Of a stretch of 11,650 nucleotides of DNA, positions 5,795 to 11,609 are shown one piece after another; position 1 is the stretch's first letter; each line of letters opens with the position of its first letter. The DNA lies in contig CAZVFV010000022.1 in the NCBI GenBank assembly GCA_964626625.1, positions 1-11,650 of the forward strand. Reading direction: 5' to 3'. The position numbers and the translations under genes were made by a program. This DNA is from CAYZPE01 sp964626625 (lineage in GTDB: Bacteria > Patescibacteriota > Minisyncoccia > Phycocordibacterales > CAYZPE01). The notes below the pieces were generated by a model that worked only from the letters and a program-made list of their open reading frames with translations, had not been told where the DNA came from and searched no databases.

Positions 5795-7549
5795 TTACTT
5801 ACGTAAAGTTTTTTTACGAAGACGAGTGAATTTTGGAGTGATTTCGAGATATTCATCTTCTGCCATTATTTCCATTCCACGTTCAATGGTGATTTCCCAT
5901 GGTGGGGTAAGGTAGATTTTGTCATCTGATCCAGAAGCACGCATGTTAGTAAGGGCTTTTCCTTTAATAGGGTTTACTTCCATTTCTTCACCTTTAGAAG
6001 TATTTCCAATAACCATACCTTCATATACTTCTGTAGTTGGTGCAACATAGAGAGTTCCACGTTCTTGAAGGTTTCCTAGAGAAAAAGCAAGAGTTTTTCC
6101 AGCCATCATGGAAACCATAGAACCAACTGGCTTGCGTTTGATTTCTCCAACATGTGGTTTAAATCCAACTACACGACTCGCCATGATTCCTTCACCTTTT
6201 GTATCGATAATAAACTCACCTCGATAACCTAAAAGTCCTCGAGTTGGTCCTTCGAAAATCATTCGAACAGTTGTGTCGTGGGCAACCATATCTTTCATAA
6301 CAGCTCCGCGCTTACCGAGTTTTTCAATAACAATTCCTTGTGATTCATTCGGGGCATCGATAGTTATTTCTTCAAAAGGCTCACTCAATACTCCGTCAAC
6401 TTCCTTAGTAATTACTTGAGGTTGAGAAACTTGCATTTCAAAGCCTTCACGTCGCATGTTTTCAAGTAATATTGCAATATGGAGTTCTCCACGACCAGCA
6501 ACTTTGAAAGTATCTCCTTGTGAAAGGTCTACGCGTAAACCTACGTTTATTTCAAGTTCACGTTCAAGTCTTTCTCGAATTTGTCGTGAGGTTACAAATT
6601 TTCCATCTCGTCCAGCAAAAGGAGAGTTATTAACCAAGAAGTTAAGTTCGATTGTTGGCTCATCAACAGAGATTGCAGGAAGAGTCTCTGCGTTTTCATC
6701 AGATGTAATAGTTTCTCCGATATAAATATCTGGAATACCAGCGATCATTGCAATGTCTCCAGCTTCAGCTTCAAGGGTCTCTTCTCGAGTTAAGCCTTTG
6801 AATGTAAATATTTTTGTAATAGTCCCAGAACGCGCCTCTCCATGGGGTTTCTTAATAAAAACTTTTTGTCCCACCTTTATCTTTCCTTCGTATATACGAC
6901 ATACTGCAAGACGTCCGACATAATTGTCATAACCAAGATTAAATGGTTGGGCACGAAGTGGTTTTTCAACTTCTCTTGATGCAGGAGGTACTTTTTCTAA
7001 AATAAGATCAAGAAGAGGGGAGAGATCTTTTGATTCATCGGTAAGTTTCTTTTTAGCAATACCATCACGGCCGATAGCATACATAACAGGGAAGTTTATC
7101 TGTTCTTCGTTTGCACCGAGTTCAAGAAAAAGTTCGAGTACTTTTTCTTCTGTTCCGTCTGGGTCTGCTGCAGGTTTGTCAATTTTATTTAAAACTACAA
7201 TCGGCTTCATTCCAAGCTCGAGAGACTTTTTCAAAACGAAACGTGTCTGAGGCATCGGTCCTTCTTGAGCATCAACGATAAGCATAACGTTATCAATTGA
7301 GCGAAGAACGCGCTCAACCTCAGATCCGAAGTCAGCGTGACCAGGGGTGTCTACAATGTTAATTTTTGTGTCTTTATAAAAAATAGCTGAGTTTTTGGCG
7401 TAAATAGTAATACCACGCTCAAGTTCTAGAGCATTTGAGTCCATAGAGACACCTTCTTCAATAGCACCAGTTTGACGCATGATAGCGTCGGTTAAGGTTG
7501 TCTTGCCGTGATCCACGTGAGCTATGATAGCTATGTTTCTGATTTCCAT
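5795..7549 (-). CDS. typA: Translational GTPase TypA/BipA
   Basis: TypA (BipA) is a ribosome-binding GTPase of the EF-G/LepA group, involved in ribosome assembly and stress adaptation. From ATG 7549 the product is 584 residues, close to the usual 590-610. The GTPase motifs are all present: P-loop HVDHGKTT (11-18), switch I ERGITI (44-49), G3 DTPGH (67-71) and G4 NKID (121-124). Domain II and the EF-G-like domain V follow. The BipA-specific C-terminal domain is recognisable in VYEGMVIG, LTNMRASG and LTPPWEITIE. I chose ATG 7549 because MEIRNIAIIAHVDHGK matches the family start. The longer frame up to 7651 runs through the leader hairpin. A GGAGG lies 16 nt upstream, which is too far for a standard site. 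A good promoter and a terminator-like leader hairpin precede the gene. Confidence 0.97.
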   Translation of the reverse strand: MEIRNIAIIAHVDHGKTTLTDAIMRQTGAIEEGVSMDSNALELERGITIYAKNSAIFYKDTKINIVDTPGHADFGSEVERVLRSIDNVMLIVDAQEGPMPQTRFVLKKSLELGMKPIVVLNKIDKPAADPDGTEEKVLELFLELGANEEQINFPVMYAIGRDGIAKKKLTDESKDLSPLLDLILEKVPPASREVEKPLRAQPFNLGYDNYVGRLAVCRIYEGKIKVGQKVFIKKPHGEARSGTITKIFTFKGLTREETLEAEAGDIAMIAGIPDIYIGETITSDENAETLPAISVDEPTIELNFLVNNSPFAGRDGKFVTSRQIRERLERELEINVGLRVDLSQGDTFKVAGRGELHIAILLENMRREGFEMQVSQPQVITKEVDGVLSEPFEEITIDAPNESQGIVIEKLGKRGAVMKDMVAHDTTVRMIFEGPTRGLLGYRGEFIIDTKGEGIMASRVVGFKPHVGEIKRKPVGSMVSMMAGKTLAFSLGNLQERGTLYVAPTTEVYEGMVIGNTSKGEEMEVNPIKGKALTNMRASGSDDKIYLTPPWEITIERGMEIMAEDEYLEITPKFTRLRKKTLRK

Positions 7550-7606
7550 AATTAAATTTCTAAACCCTCCAAGATTTTCGCAAAGCAAAAACTTAAAAGG
7601 GCGAAT

Positions 7607-7626
7607 AAAAAACTCCCCGAAGGAAG
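7607..7626 (-). terminator. UUCG-loop hairpin with U6 in the typA leader (candidate attenuator)
   Basis: On the minus strand CTTCC (7626-7622), a TTCG tetraloop (7621-7618) and GGGAG (7617-7613) form a 5-bp stem with one G-U pair. Six Ts (7612-7607) follow directly. It lies inside the leader, between the typA promoter (start near 7635) and the ATG. The stem is short, so it would be a partial terminator at best. Confidence 0.45.
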
Positions 7627-7641
7627 CACTTGTGAGGTATA

Positions 7642-7670
7642 AGAATACCAAATAATTTATAATAAGTCAA
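7642..7670 (-). promoter_or_regulatory. Sigma-70-type promoter for typA
   Basis: TTGACT (7670-7665), exactly 17 bp, then TATTCT (7647-7642) on the minus strand. This is the best -35/-10 pair in the window. The expected start near 7635 gives an 85-nt leader to the typA ATG. Confidence 0.65.
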
Positions 7671-7699
7671 AGATTCTCTGAGGCTCTCCTCTGTGGTCA

Positions 7700-7737
7700 A
7701 TATAAAAGCCATTATCTTACGATAATGGCTTTTATAT
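7700..7737. terminator. 17-bp perfect hairpin after the YvlD-like gene
   Basis: Positions 7700-7716 and 7721-7737 are perfect reverse complements with a TTAC loop. The GC core is AAAGCCATTATC. On the minus strand GGCTTTTATATT follows the core, a T-rich but imperfect tail. The position, about 10 nt beyond the stop of the minus-strand gene at 7747, supports a terminator that separates it from the typA promoter. Confidence 0.75.
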
Positions 7738-7746
7738 ACAGAAATG

Positions 7747-8076
7747 TTATTCAGGAATCTCTTGGTTGAGAAAAATGTTAATAAGAGAGAGTAGGATAGC
7801 AAAGAGAAAACCCCACCAGAAACTATCTATTGTGAAGTTTGGTACGATCGCTGCTGCTAGGAGTACTACAAGTGTGTTTATTACAAGAGAGAAAAGCCCA
7901 AGAGTAAGAATGGTAATTGGCAAAGCAAGAAGATGAAGTACTGGTTTAACAGTAAGGTTAAGAATTCCCAGAATAAGCGCAAAAACTATTGCAGCCACAA
8001 TGGTTGTGGTAACTCCAGGAAGAATGTACGCAGCTATGAGAACTGTGACTGTAGAAATAAGCCAATTTAAAATCAT
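7747..8076 (-). CDS. YvlD / phage-holin-4-2-like small membrane protein
   Basis: The 109-residue protein is almost entirely hydrophobic and forms about four membrane helices (roughly 3-22, 24-45, 50-75, 85-104). The block LNLTVKPVLHLLALPITILTLG, with a short polar turn, a conserved KP-x4-LxLPI-x2-LTLGLF pattern and a following FxLxIN segment, is typical of the family annotated as phage holin family 4 superfamily IV or YvlD (PF04020). Despite the name these are chromosomal proteins with no phage link, and their function is unproven. In Firmicutes yvlD belongs to an envelope-stress operon. Here it is the last gene of a small membrane-protein group and ends at a strong hairpin. The start at ATG 8076 (MILNWLIST) matches the usual N-terminus. 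No clear ribosome-binding site is visible. Confidence 0.85.
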   Translation of the reverse strand: MILNWLISTVTVLIAAYILPGVTTTIVAAIVFALILGILNLTVKPVLHLLALPITILTLGLFSLVINTLVVLLAAAIVPNFTIDSFWWGFLFAILLSLINIFLNQEIPE

Positions 8077-8134
8077 ATGTTTATGTTAGGTTGATAATGT
8101 ATATATCTTAACAAATCTGATATTTTTTTGTGTT

Positions 8135-8224
8135 CTATTTAAATAAGAGATAGTACAGTGCAACAAGAGTGATCAGTATAATAAACCCTATAGCTCTACC
8201 AATGAAAAATTTTCGAGGAGTCAT
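8135..8224 (-). CDS. 29-residue single-pass membrane microprotein
   Basis: This short frame runs from ATG 8224 to TAG 8135. The product starts MTPRKFFIGR and continues with a 15-18 residue hydrophobic helix ending in YYLLFK. A basic N-terminus, one membrane helix and a lysine at the end are the pattern of a real small membrane protein with its N-terminus inside. Its ATG directly follows the TAA of the upstream gene (8227-8225) with no spacing, so it would be translated by coupling or reinitiation. I know no family for it. The alternative is a chance frame in an AT-rich spacer, but composition and exact abutment argue for a gene. Confidence 0.5.
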   Translation of the reverse strand: MTPRKFFIGRAIGFIILITLVALYYLLFK

Positions 8225-8419
8225 TTAAAAGATAGAGAATAAACCAATAAGAATTCCAGCTATGCCAATTATCGCTGTGTACGGACTTATCAGTTCAATC
8301 TTTGTTTTGATCCAGATATTTTTTTCAAATAAAGAGGAGGCGAGAATAAGCCCTATAAGTATTGCGATAATTACTTGAGGGTAACTTGCACCAAAGCGAG
8401 GAATGTTATAAATAGACAA
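8225..8419 (-). CDS. Small membrane protein, second half (probably one gene with 8406-8594)
   Basis: The 64-residue frame starts at TTG 8419, overlaps the end of the upstream frame by 14 nt and lies in a different reading phase. It contains two membrane helices (about 16-30 and 48-64). The segment GLILASSLFEKN...SPYTAIIGIAGILIGLF resembles GFLVAAPKLKTA...RWSKSIGIIELVLGVLALL of the upstream frame, so the two halves look like internal repeats of one protein of about 120 residues. No ribosome-binding site precedes TTG 8419. A +1 shift near 8406-8419 would join them. Function unknown. Confidence 0.6.
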   Translation of the reverse strand: MSIYNIPRFGASYPQVIIAILIGLILASSLFEKNIWIKTKIELISPYTAIIGIAGILIGLFSIF

Positions 8420-8594
8420 GACACATTCGTTGTAGAAGAGCTAAAACTCCTAATACAAGCTCAATAATACCAATCGACTTACTCCATCTAGTAAGCGTGC
8501 TTTCTGCGGTGTTAATGTTTTCAATAACACCTTCATGCTTTACGGCAGTTTTGAGTTTAGGTGCTGCTACTAAAAAACCTGAAACGATATTCAC
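8406..8594 (-). CDS. Small membrane protein, first half (probable frame change at its end)
   Basis: The 62-residue frame starts at GTG 8594 and stops at TAA 8408-8406. It starts inside a hydrophobic segment (NIVSGFLVAAPK). The frame is open upstream to 8618 and would add IIQT before GTG, so the true start may be a non-standard codon such as ATT further up. A polar linker (KHEGVIENINTAEST) and a second helix (SIGIIELVLGVLALL) follow. The next frame continues with a similar helix-linker-helix pattern. An extended -10 promoter at 8636-8644 serves the group. No family name can be given. Confidence 0.55.
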   Translation of the reverse strand: MNIVSGFLVAAPKLKTAVKHEGVIENINTAESTLTRWSKSIGIIELVLGVLALLQRMCLVYL

Positions 8595-8635
8595 TGTTTG
8601 GATAATCGTAAAAGTTTCTTAACTTATATAGGTTT

Positions 8636-8644
8636 ATTATAACA
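8636..8644 (-). promoter_or_regulatory. Extended -10 promoter for the small membrane-protein group
   Basis: On the minus strand TGT-TATAAT (8644-8636) is a consensus -10 with the TGn extension. No convincing -35 is present. Transcription would begin near 8629, about 35 nt before GTG 8594. Confidence 0.5.
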
Positions 8645-8682
8645 CTTGTATATGGATACTTTTCCTTGAGAAGTAGTTAGTT

Positions 8683-9090
8683 TTACTGGACTACTATTTC
8701 TTTAATTTGGACACGTTGACTGATGGTGGTAATACCACTACTTGCTTCATGAGCTGCTTGCATAAATACGGCTAAGTTTTTATGTGTGCTTTTAAGTAAG
8801 ATATAACCACCTACATTTTTATCGCTCACAAGTGTCCAGCCATTAAGCTTGAGTGCTTCGCGATACCAACTGTTTACTTCACTAAGTGAAGCATGCACTG
8901 ATAGGGAGAATGAAATATTTTTAACATTATTTTGTTCTGATTCCTGGATGGTGTTTATTGTCGCATTTGGGTACAAAGGAACGTTTTCTGGAATGTTAGC
9001 TGAGATACCTGAAATTATATCCGACCCCTCATCAGTAACGACTTCTAAGTCTCCCCCGACTCTCTCCTTGTGCTGTATTTTAAAAACCAT
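8683..9090 (-). CDS. C-terminal domain of the FecR protein, in a shifted frame
   Basis: The 135-residue frame overlaps the end of the FecR frame by 46 nt. Its first 11 residues (MVFKIQHKERV) are only the out-of-frame reading of the FecR tail, so ATG 9090 is unlikely to be a true start. From about residue 12 it becomes protein-like. It holds the segment VPLYPNATI, a beta-rich stretch, then SLSEVNSWYREALKLNGWTLVSD and a final strand pair with QRVQIKEI. This PLYP...WYREAL-x3-GW pattern is seen in extracytoplasmic lipoprotein-like domains of many bacteria. It has no signal peptide of its own, so it would need the FecR protein's N-terminal anchor to reach the outside. A one-base difference in a G5 tract (9057-9053) would fuse both into one protein of about 333 residues. 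Confidence 0.6.
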   Translation of the reverse strand: MVFKIQHKERVGGDLEVVTDEGSDIISGISANIPENVPLYPNATINTIQESEQNNVKNISFSLSVHASLSEVNSWYREALKLNGWTLVSDKNVGGYILLKSTHKNLAVFMQAAHEASSGITTISQRVQIKEIVVQ

Positions 9091-9683
9091 TCTGAATTAT
9101 CTGATTGTGTAATGTTACTTTTAATAATACCGGCACTTGTAATAACTGCTTTTTCTCCAGCTTCTATAAGTATTTCACTTTCTGGAATGATTTCAGCAGT
9201 TTTCTCATCTTTCTGCCACACAGAAACACCTCCTTCTGTAACGAGAACAGTTGTTTGGGTATCAGTAAGTAGTACACCAAAAGAAGTTCCTCGTACCACT
9301 GCTCGCGTATTTTTTGTCTCTATTTCATAAAATTCTCCTTTTTCAAATACTTTTTGAGTGCGTGCCCATAACTTACCAGATTCAAGGGTGAGAATGCTTG
9401 TACTTCCTGAAATTTCTCTCACGACAAGTGAGCTTAATGGATCAAGGTATGTAGAGTGTCCACCTTCAATGAGGGCGCTTCCTGTAGCGTCAGTGGTCAC
9501 TGTGTCACCAGAGGAAACCACGAGTTTTTTTGTAACTATTTTCTTCTCACTTTGAGATTGAATAAAAACACCAGACTCAAGTGGGGTTAAAGATTGCGCA
9601 ATTTGTTTTGTATCTCCTCCTGTAACAAGAAAGAAGATAAGGATCAGACAGGTGATAGACATACCTAGTATTATTTTTTTCAT
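9045..9683 (-). CDS. FecR-domain membrane-anchored protein (probable frameshift near its end)
   Basis: The 212-residue frame starts MKK with a strong hydrophobic helix at about 4-22, acting as a signal anchor or signal peptide. The FecR domain follows at about 52-160: SSGDTVTTDATGSALI, STYLDPLSSL, LTLESGKLWART and the hallmark AVVRGTSFGVL (128-138), followed by TTVLVTEGGVSVW. In FecR proteins this domain sits outside the membrane. Some act in signalling to sigma factors, but no sigma-factor or TonB gene is near, so a structural or sensing envelope role is more likely. The frame ends with RRESGET and TAG exactly at a G5 tract. A -1 shift there continues into the next frame with GGDLEVV. A TATAAT box directly before the ATG suggests a leaderless message. 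Confidence 0.82.
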   Translation of the reverse strand: MKKIILGMSITCLILIFFLVTGGDTKQIAQSLTPLESGVFIQSQSEKKIVTKKLVVSSGDTVTTDATGSALIEGGHSTYLDPLSSLVVREISGSTSILTLESGKLWARTQKVFEKGEFYEIETKNTRAVVRGTSFGVLLTDTQTTVLVTEGGVSVWQKDEKTAEIIPESEILIEAGEKAVITSAGIIKSNITQSDNSEWFLKYSTRRESGET

Positions 9684-9689
9684 GAATAT

Positions 9690-9720
9690 ATTATATTTTA
9701 TAAATCAATTCTCATCTCAA
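9690..9720 (-). promoter_or_regulatory. Promoter for a leaderless FecR-gene transcript
   Basis: On the minus strand TATAAT (9695-9690) is followed by six bases and then the ATG at 9683, so transcription would start at the start codon. TTGAGA (9720-9715) lies 19 bp upstream as a weak -35, inside the end of the acetyltransferase gene. Confidence 0.45.
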
Positions 9721-10123
9721 GTTCATTCTGTTTGAAACCTATTTTTTCATAAAAGGGGATATTCTCTTTTGTGCAGTTAAGAATTACTTTATAACAATTA
9801 TGGGCACGAGCTTCTTCAAGTGATTGCGCAATAAGTTTTGAGCCAATACCTTGCCCTTGAAAGTCTTTCTGAACAGAAACATCTTCTATGTGTCCTACTC
9901 GTCCACCATTTCGAATAAACTTCTGCTCTATTAAAAGAGTTACTGTTCCAATAACTTTTTCATTATCTTCAGCAATAAAAACAGTATGGTTTGGATTTTG
10001 AGTTATTGTATTGAAGATTTTTTCAAACTCTACATTTGTCATTTCTCCTAATGAACGTAGGTTTTCTAAGGTTTCTTTAAAACCTTTTGTAAAATCTGTT
10101 TTTTGAAGTTTTCGGATGAACAC
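9698..10123 (-). CDS. GNAT acetyltransferase resembling eukaryotic glucosamine-6-phosphate N-acetyltransferase (GNA1)
   Basis: GNA1 enzymes transfer acetyl from acetyl-CoA to glucosamine-6-phosphate on the way to UDP-GlcNAc. The 141-residue protein is a single GNAT domain. Segments that match yeast Gna1 as I remember it are IRKLQKTDF near the start, GHIEDVSV (77-84), the acetyl-CoA loop FQGQGIGSKLI (88-98), NCYKVILNC (109-117), NIPFYEKIGF (121-130) and the last residues ELEMRI. The likeness covers the substrate-specific GHIED and CYK blocks and not just the general GNAT fold. Most bacteria instead acetylate glucosamine-1-phosphate with GlmU. It begins at GTG 10123, 26 nt after sanA, and lies just before the FecR gene, so it sits in an envelope-related group. 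Without a structure or assay, another small amine substrate remains possible. Confidence 0.8.
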   Translation of the reverse strand: MFIRKLQKTDFTKGFKETLENLRSLGEMTNVEFEKIFNTITQNPNHTVFIAEDNEKVIGTVTLLIEQKFIRNGGRVGHIEDVSVQKDFQGQGIGSKLIAQSLEEARAHNCYKVILNCTKENIPFYEKIGFKQNELEMRIDL

Positions 10124-10149
10124 GGGGTTTATTTAAAAATGACGATCAG

Positions 10150-10794
10150 TTATGGGTAAAGCCGTCCGTCAGCAGTAATGGGGATTTTTTCTCCCAGATA
10201 CTTTGGTTTTCTGTTTGTTAAGATATTAAGTATAGCTTTATCGTTAGCGAATGCTTCACGGAAATAATTGCGCCATGAAATAACGCCAACATCCGCATTC
10301 ACACCGTGCGCACTAATACCTAACGTATGTGCAATAAAAATAGCGCGCGGTAAATGGAATGATTGAGTAGTGATAATAATTGAGGTAACGCCAAAGATCT
10401 CTCGTGCCCGATACATACTGCTGTAGGTATCAAAACCCGCATGGTCAAGAAAAATATCTTCATCGGGAATACCTTTATCGATGAGGTAGAGACGTACAGG
10501 GTTCACTTCATTATGGGTCACTGTACTGTTATCACCGGAGACGAGAATTTTAGATACTTTATTTGCTTCGTATAGTTGTATTGCGGTATCCACTCGATCA
10601 CGGAATATAGAAGAAATCGAACCATCTGCATAAACTGCGGCTCCAGGAATCAGTACTGTTTGTGCACTAGGCACATCATCCGTTGGTTCGTAGACAGAAG
10701 ACTTAGTTGTAATATAAAAAAATATATTGATCACAAGAGTGCAGGTAATTATTACCATGATCACTACTGTTACAATTCGAAACAGATGTTTCAT
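10150..10794 (-). CDS. sanA: SanA-like membrane protein (DUF218/ElyC-SanA-YdcF family)
   Basis: SanA is an inner-membrane protein linked to envelope barrier function and vancomycin tolerance in enterobacteria. Its enzymatic role is unknown. The 214-residue product has an N-terminal membrane helix (about 6-28) and one DUF218 domain. Conserved segments are LIPGAAVYADGSISSIFRDR (part of 48-67), ILVSGDNS (83-90), NEVNPVR (95-101), the LDHAGFDT block (116-123) and QSFHLPRAIFIA (144-155), with a NRKPKYLGEKIPI tail. The SGDN...NE, LDxAGFxT and KPKYLG features favour SanA over the related YdcF or ElyC. The length is close to the 239 residues of E. coli SanA. ATG 10794 directly precedes the hydrophobic helix. 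The GNA1-like gene follows after 26 nt and is probably co-transcribed. Confidence 0.88.
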   Translation of the reverse strand: MKHLFRIVTVVIMVIITCTLVINIFFYITTKSSVYEPTDDVPSAQTVLIPGAAVYADGSISSIFRDRVDTAIQLYEANKVSKILVSGDNSTVTHNEVNPVRLYLIDKGIPDEDIFLDHAGFDTYSSMYRAREIFGVTSIIITTQSFHLPRAIFIAHTLGISAHGVNADVGVISWRNYFREAFANDKAILNILTNRKPKYLGEKIPITADGRLYP

Positions 10795-10871
10795 GTCTTA
10801 AGATTAGCATAAGTGGAGAGGGTGGTTGAGTACTGATTTTTTTAACCATAAATATATTTTCCTTAATTCTT

Positions 10872-11354
10872 TTAAACTTGTCTTGCTTCGTTAATGGTTG
10901 CGACATCGATTTTTCTCATCGTCATCATGGCGTCAAAGGCACGTTTTGCTTCTGTACCACCAGTTGCGAGCGCCTCGATCAGAGTGAGTGGTGTAATTTG
11001 CCAAGATATTCCCCAGCGATCTTTGCACCACCCGCATTCACTCTCTTGACCACCATTTCCAACGATTGCATTCCAGTAGAGATCTGTTTCTTTTTGATCA
11101 TCTGTTGCAATCTGAAAGGAAAATGCTTCACTTTGCCTAAACGTAGGGCCACCATTTAGACCAACACATGGAATTCCGCAAACTGTAAACTCTACAGTTA
11201 ATACATCCTCCTTCTTGCCACTAGGAAAATCACTAGGTGCATGGAAAACATTAGTTAGTTTGCTGTCTGGAAAAGTAGCTGCATAAAATTTCGCTGCAGC
11301 TTCTGCTTCTTTATCAAACCAGAGACAAATTGTATTTTTTGGTAGTGTATTCAT
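10872..11354 (-). CDS. VOC family protein (PhnB / 3-demethylubiquinone methyltransferase-like fold)
   Basis: The 160-residue protein belongs to the vicinal-oxygen-chelate superfamily, in the subgroup named after 3-demethylubiquinone-9 3-methyltransferase (PF06983). Members are mostly of unknown activity and are not proven methyltransferases. Typical segments are ICLWFDKEAEAAAKFYAATFPDS near the N-terminus (residues 9-31), the block GGPTFRQSEAFSFQIATDDQ (68-87), YWNAI...GGQESECGWCKDRWGISWQITP with the signature CGWxKDrxGxSWQ (about 107-119), and the tail AFDAMMTMRKIDVATI. The length is normal. It lies 77 nt upstream of sanA on the same strand. The gap has no clear terminator, so both may share a transcript. 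No reliable ribosome-binding site is seen. Confidence 0.9.
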   Translation of the reverse strand: MNTLPKNTICLWFDKEAEAAAKFYAATFPDSKLTNVFHAPSDFPSGKKEDVLTVEFTVCGIPCVGLNGGPTFRQSEAFSFQIATDDQKETDLYWNAIVGNGGQESECGWCKDRWGISWQITPLTLIEALATGGTEAKRAFDAMMTMRKIDVATINEARQV

Positions 11355-11420
11355 TGTGGGTATTTTAATAGTTGTTGGGATTATTTTAAATAAGAGATAT
11401 TTGCTTTTTTAGTACAAAGC

Positions 11421-11441
11421 TTCGTTTTTATAAAAAACGAA
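11421..11441. repeat. 9-bp perfect hairpin
   Basis: TTCGTTTTT (11421-11429) and AAAAACGAA (11433-11441) pair perfectly around an ATA loop. It is AT-rich and lacks a following U-tract on either strand, so it is not a typical terminator. Confidence 0.55.
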
Positions 11442-11520
11442 TTCCGAAACTTGACTGTGTCTACTGAACAAAATCCTGATGTGGAATGAATCGTTCCGCC
11501 ACTACCTCGCAACACTTCAC

Positions 11521-11609
11521 AACACCAAAGAAAAATGTTCCTTACTTTCCTGATTTGGCGGGGGTGAAATTTTTCTTCAAAAAAGGAAAGGACACTTTTC
11601 TTTGGTGTT
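11521..11609. repeat. Long inverted repeat (candidate RNA hairpin or repeat element)
   Basis: Arms 11521-11537 and 11593-11609 pair at 16 of 17 positions. The exception becomes a G-U pair in minus-strand RNA. Pairing continues inward for a few bases, and a second block pairs TTTCCT (11546-11551) with AGGAAA (11584-11589), leaving a loop of about 32 nt. The fold is much longer than the other terminators here and has no adjoining U-tract. Confidence 0.7.

Noticed and set aside
7550..7651. Longer TypA N-terminus up to 7651
   Set aside because: It would run through the promoter-proximal leader, hairpin and GGAGG, and the family start is MEIRNIAIIAHVDHGK.
7747..8076. Holin-like protein as evidence of a prophage
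   Set aside because: The YvlD/holin-4-2 family is common on chromosomes, and no phage structural, integrase or lysis gene is nearby.
10703..10906. 67-codon minus-strand frame between the VOC gene and sanA
   Set aside because: It overlaps the ends of two well-supported genes in another phase, and its C-terminal half is the out-of-frame sanA start.
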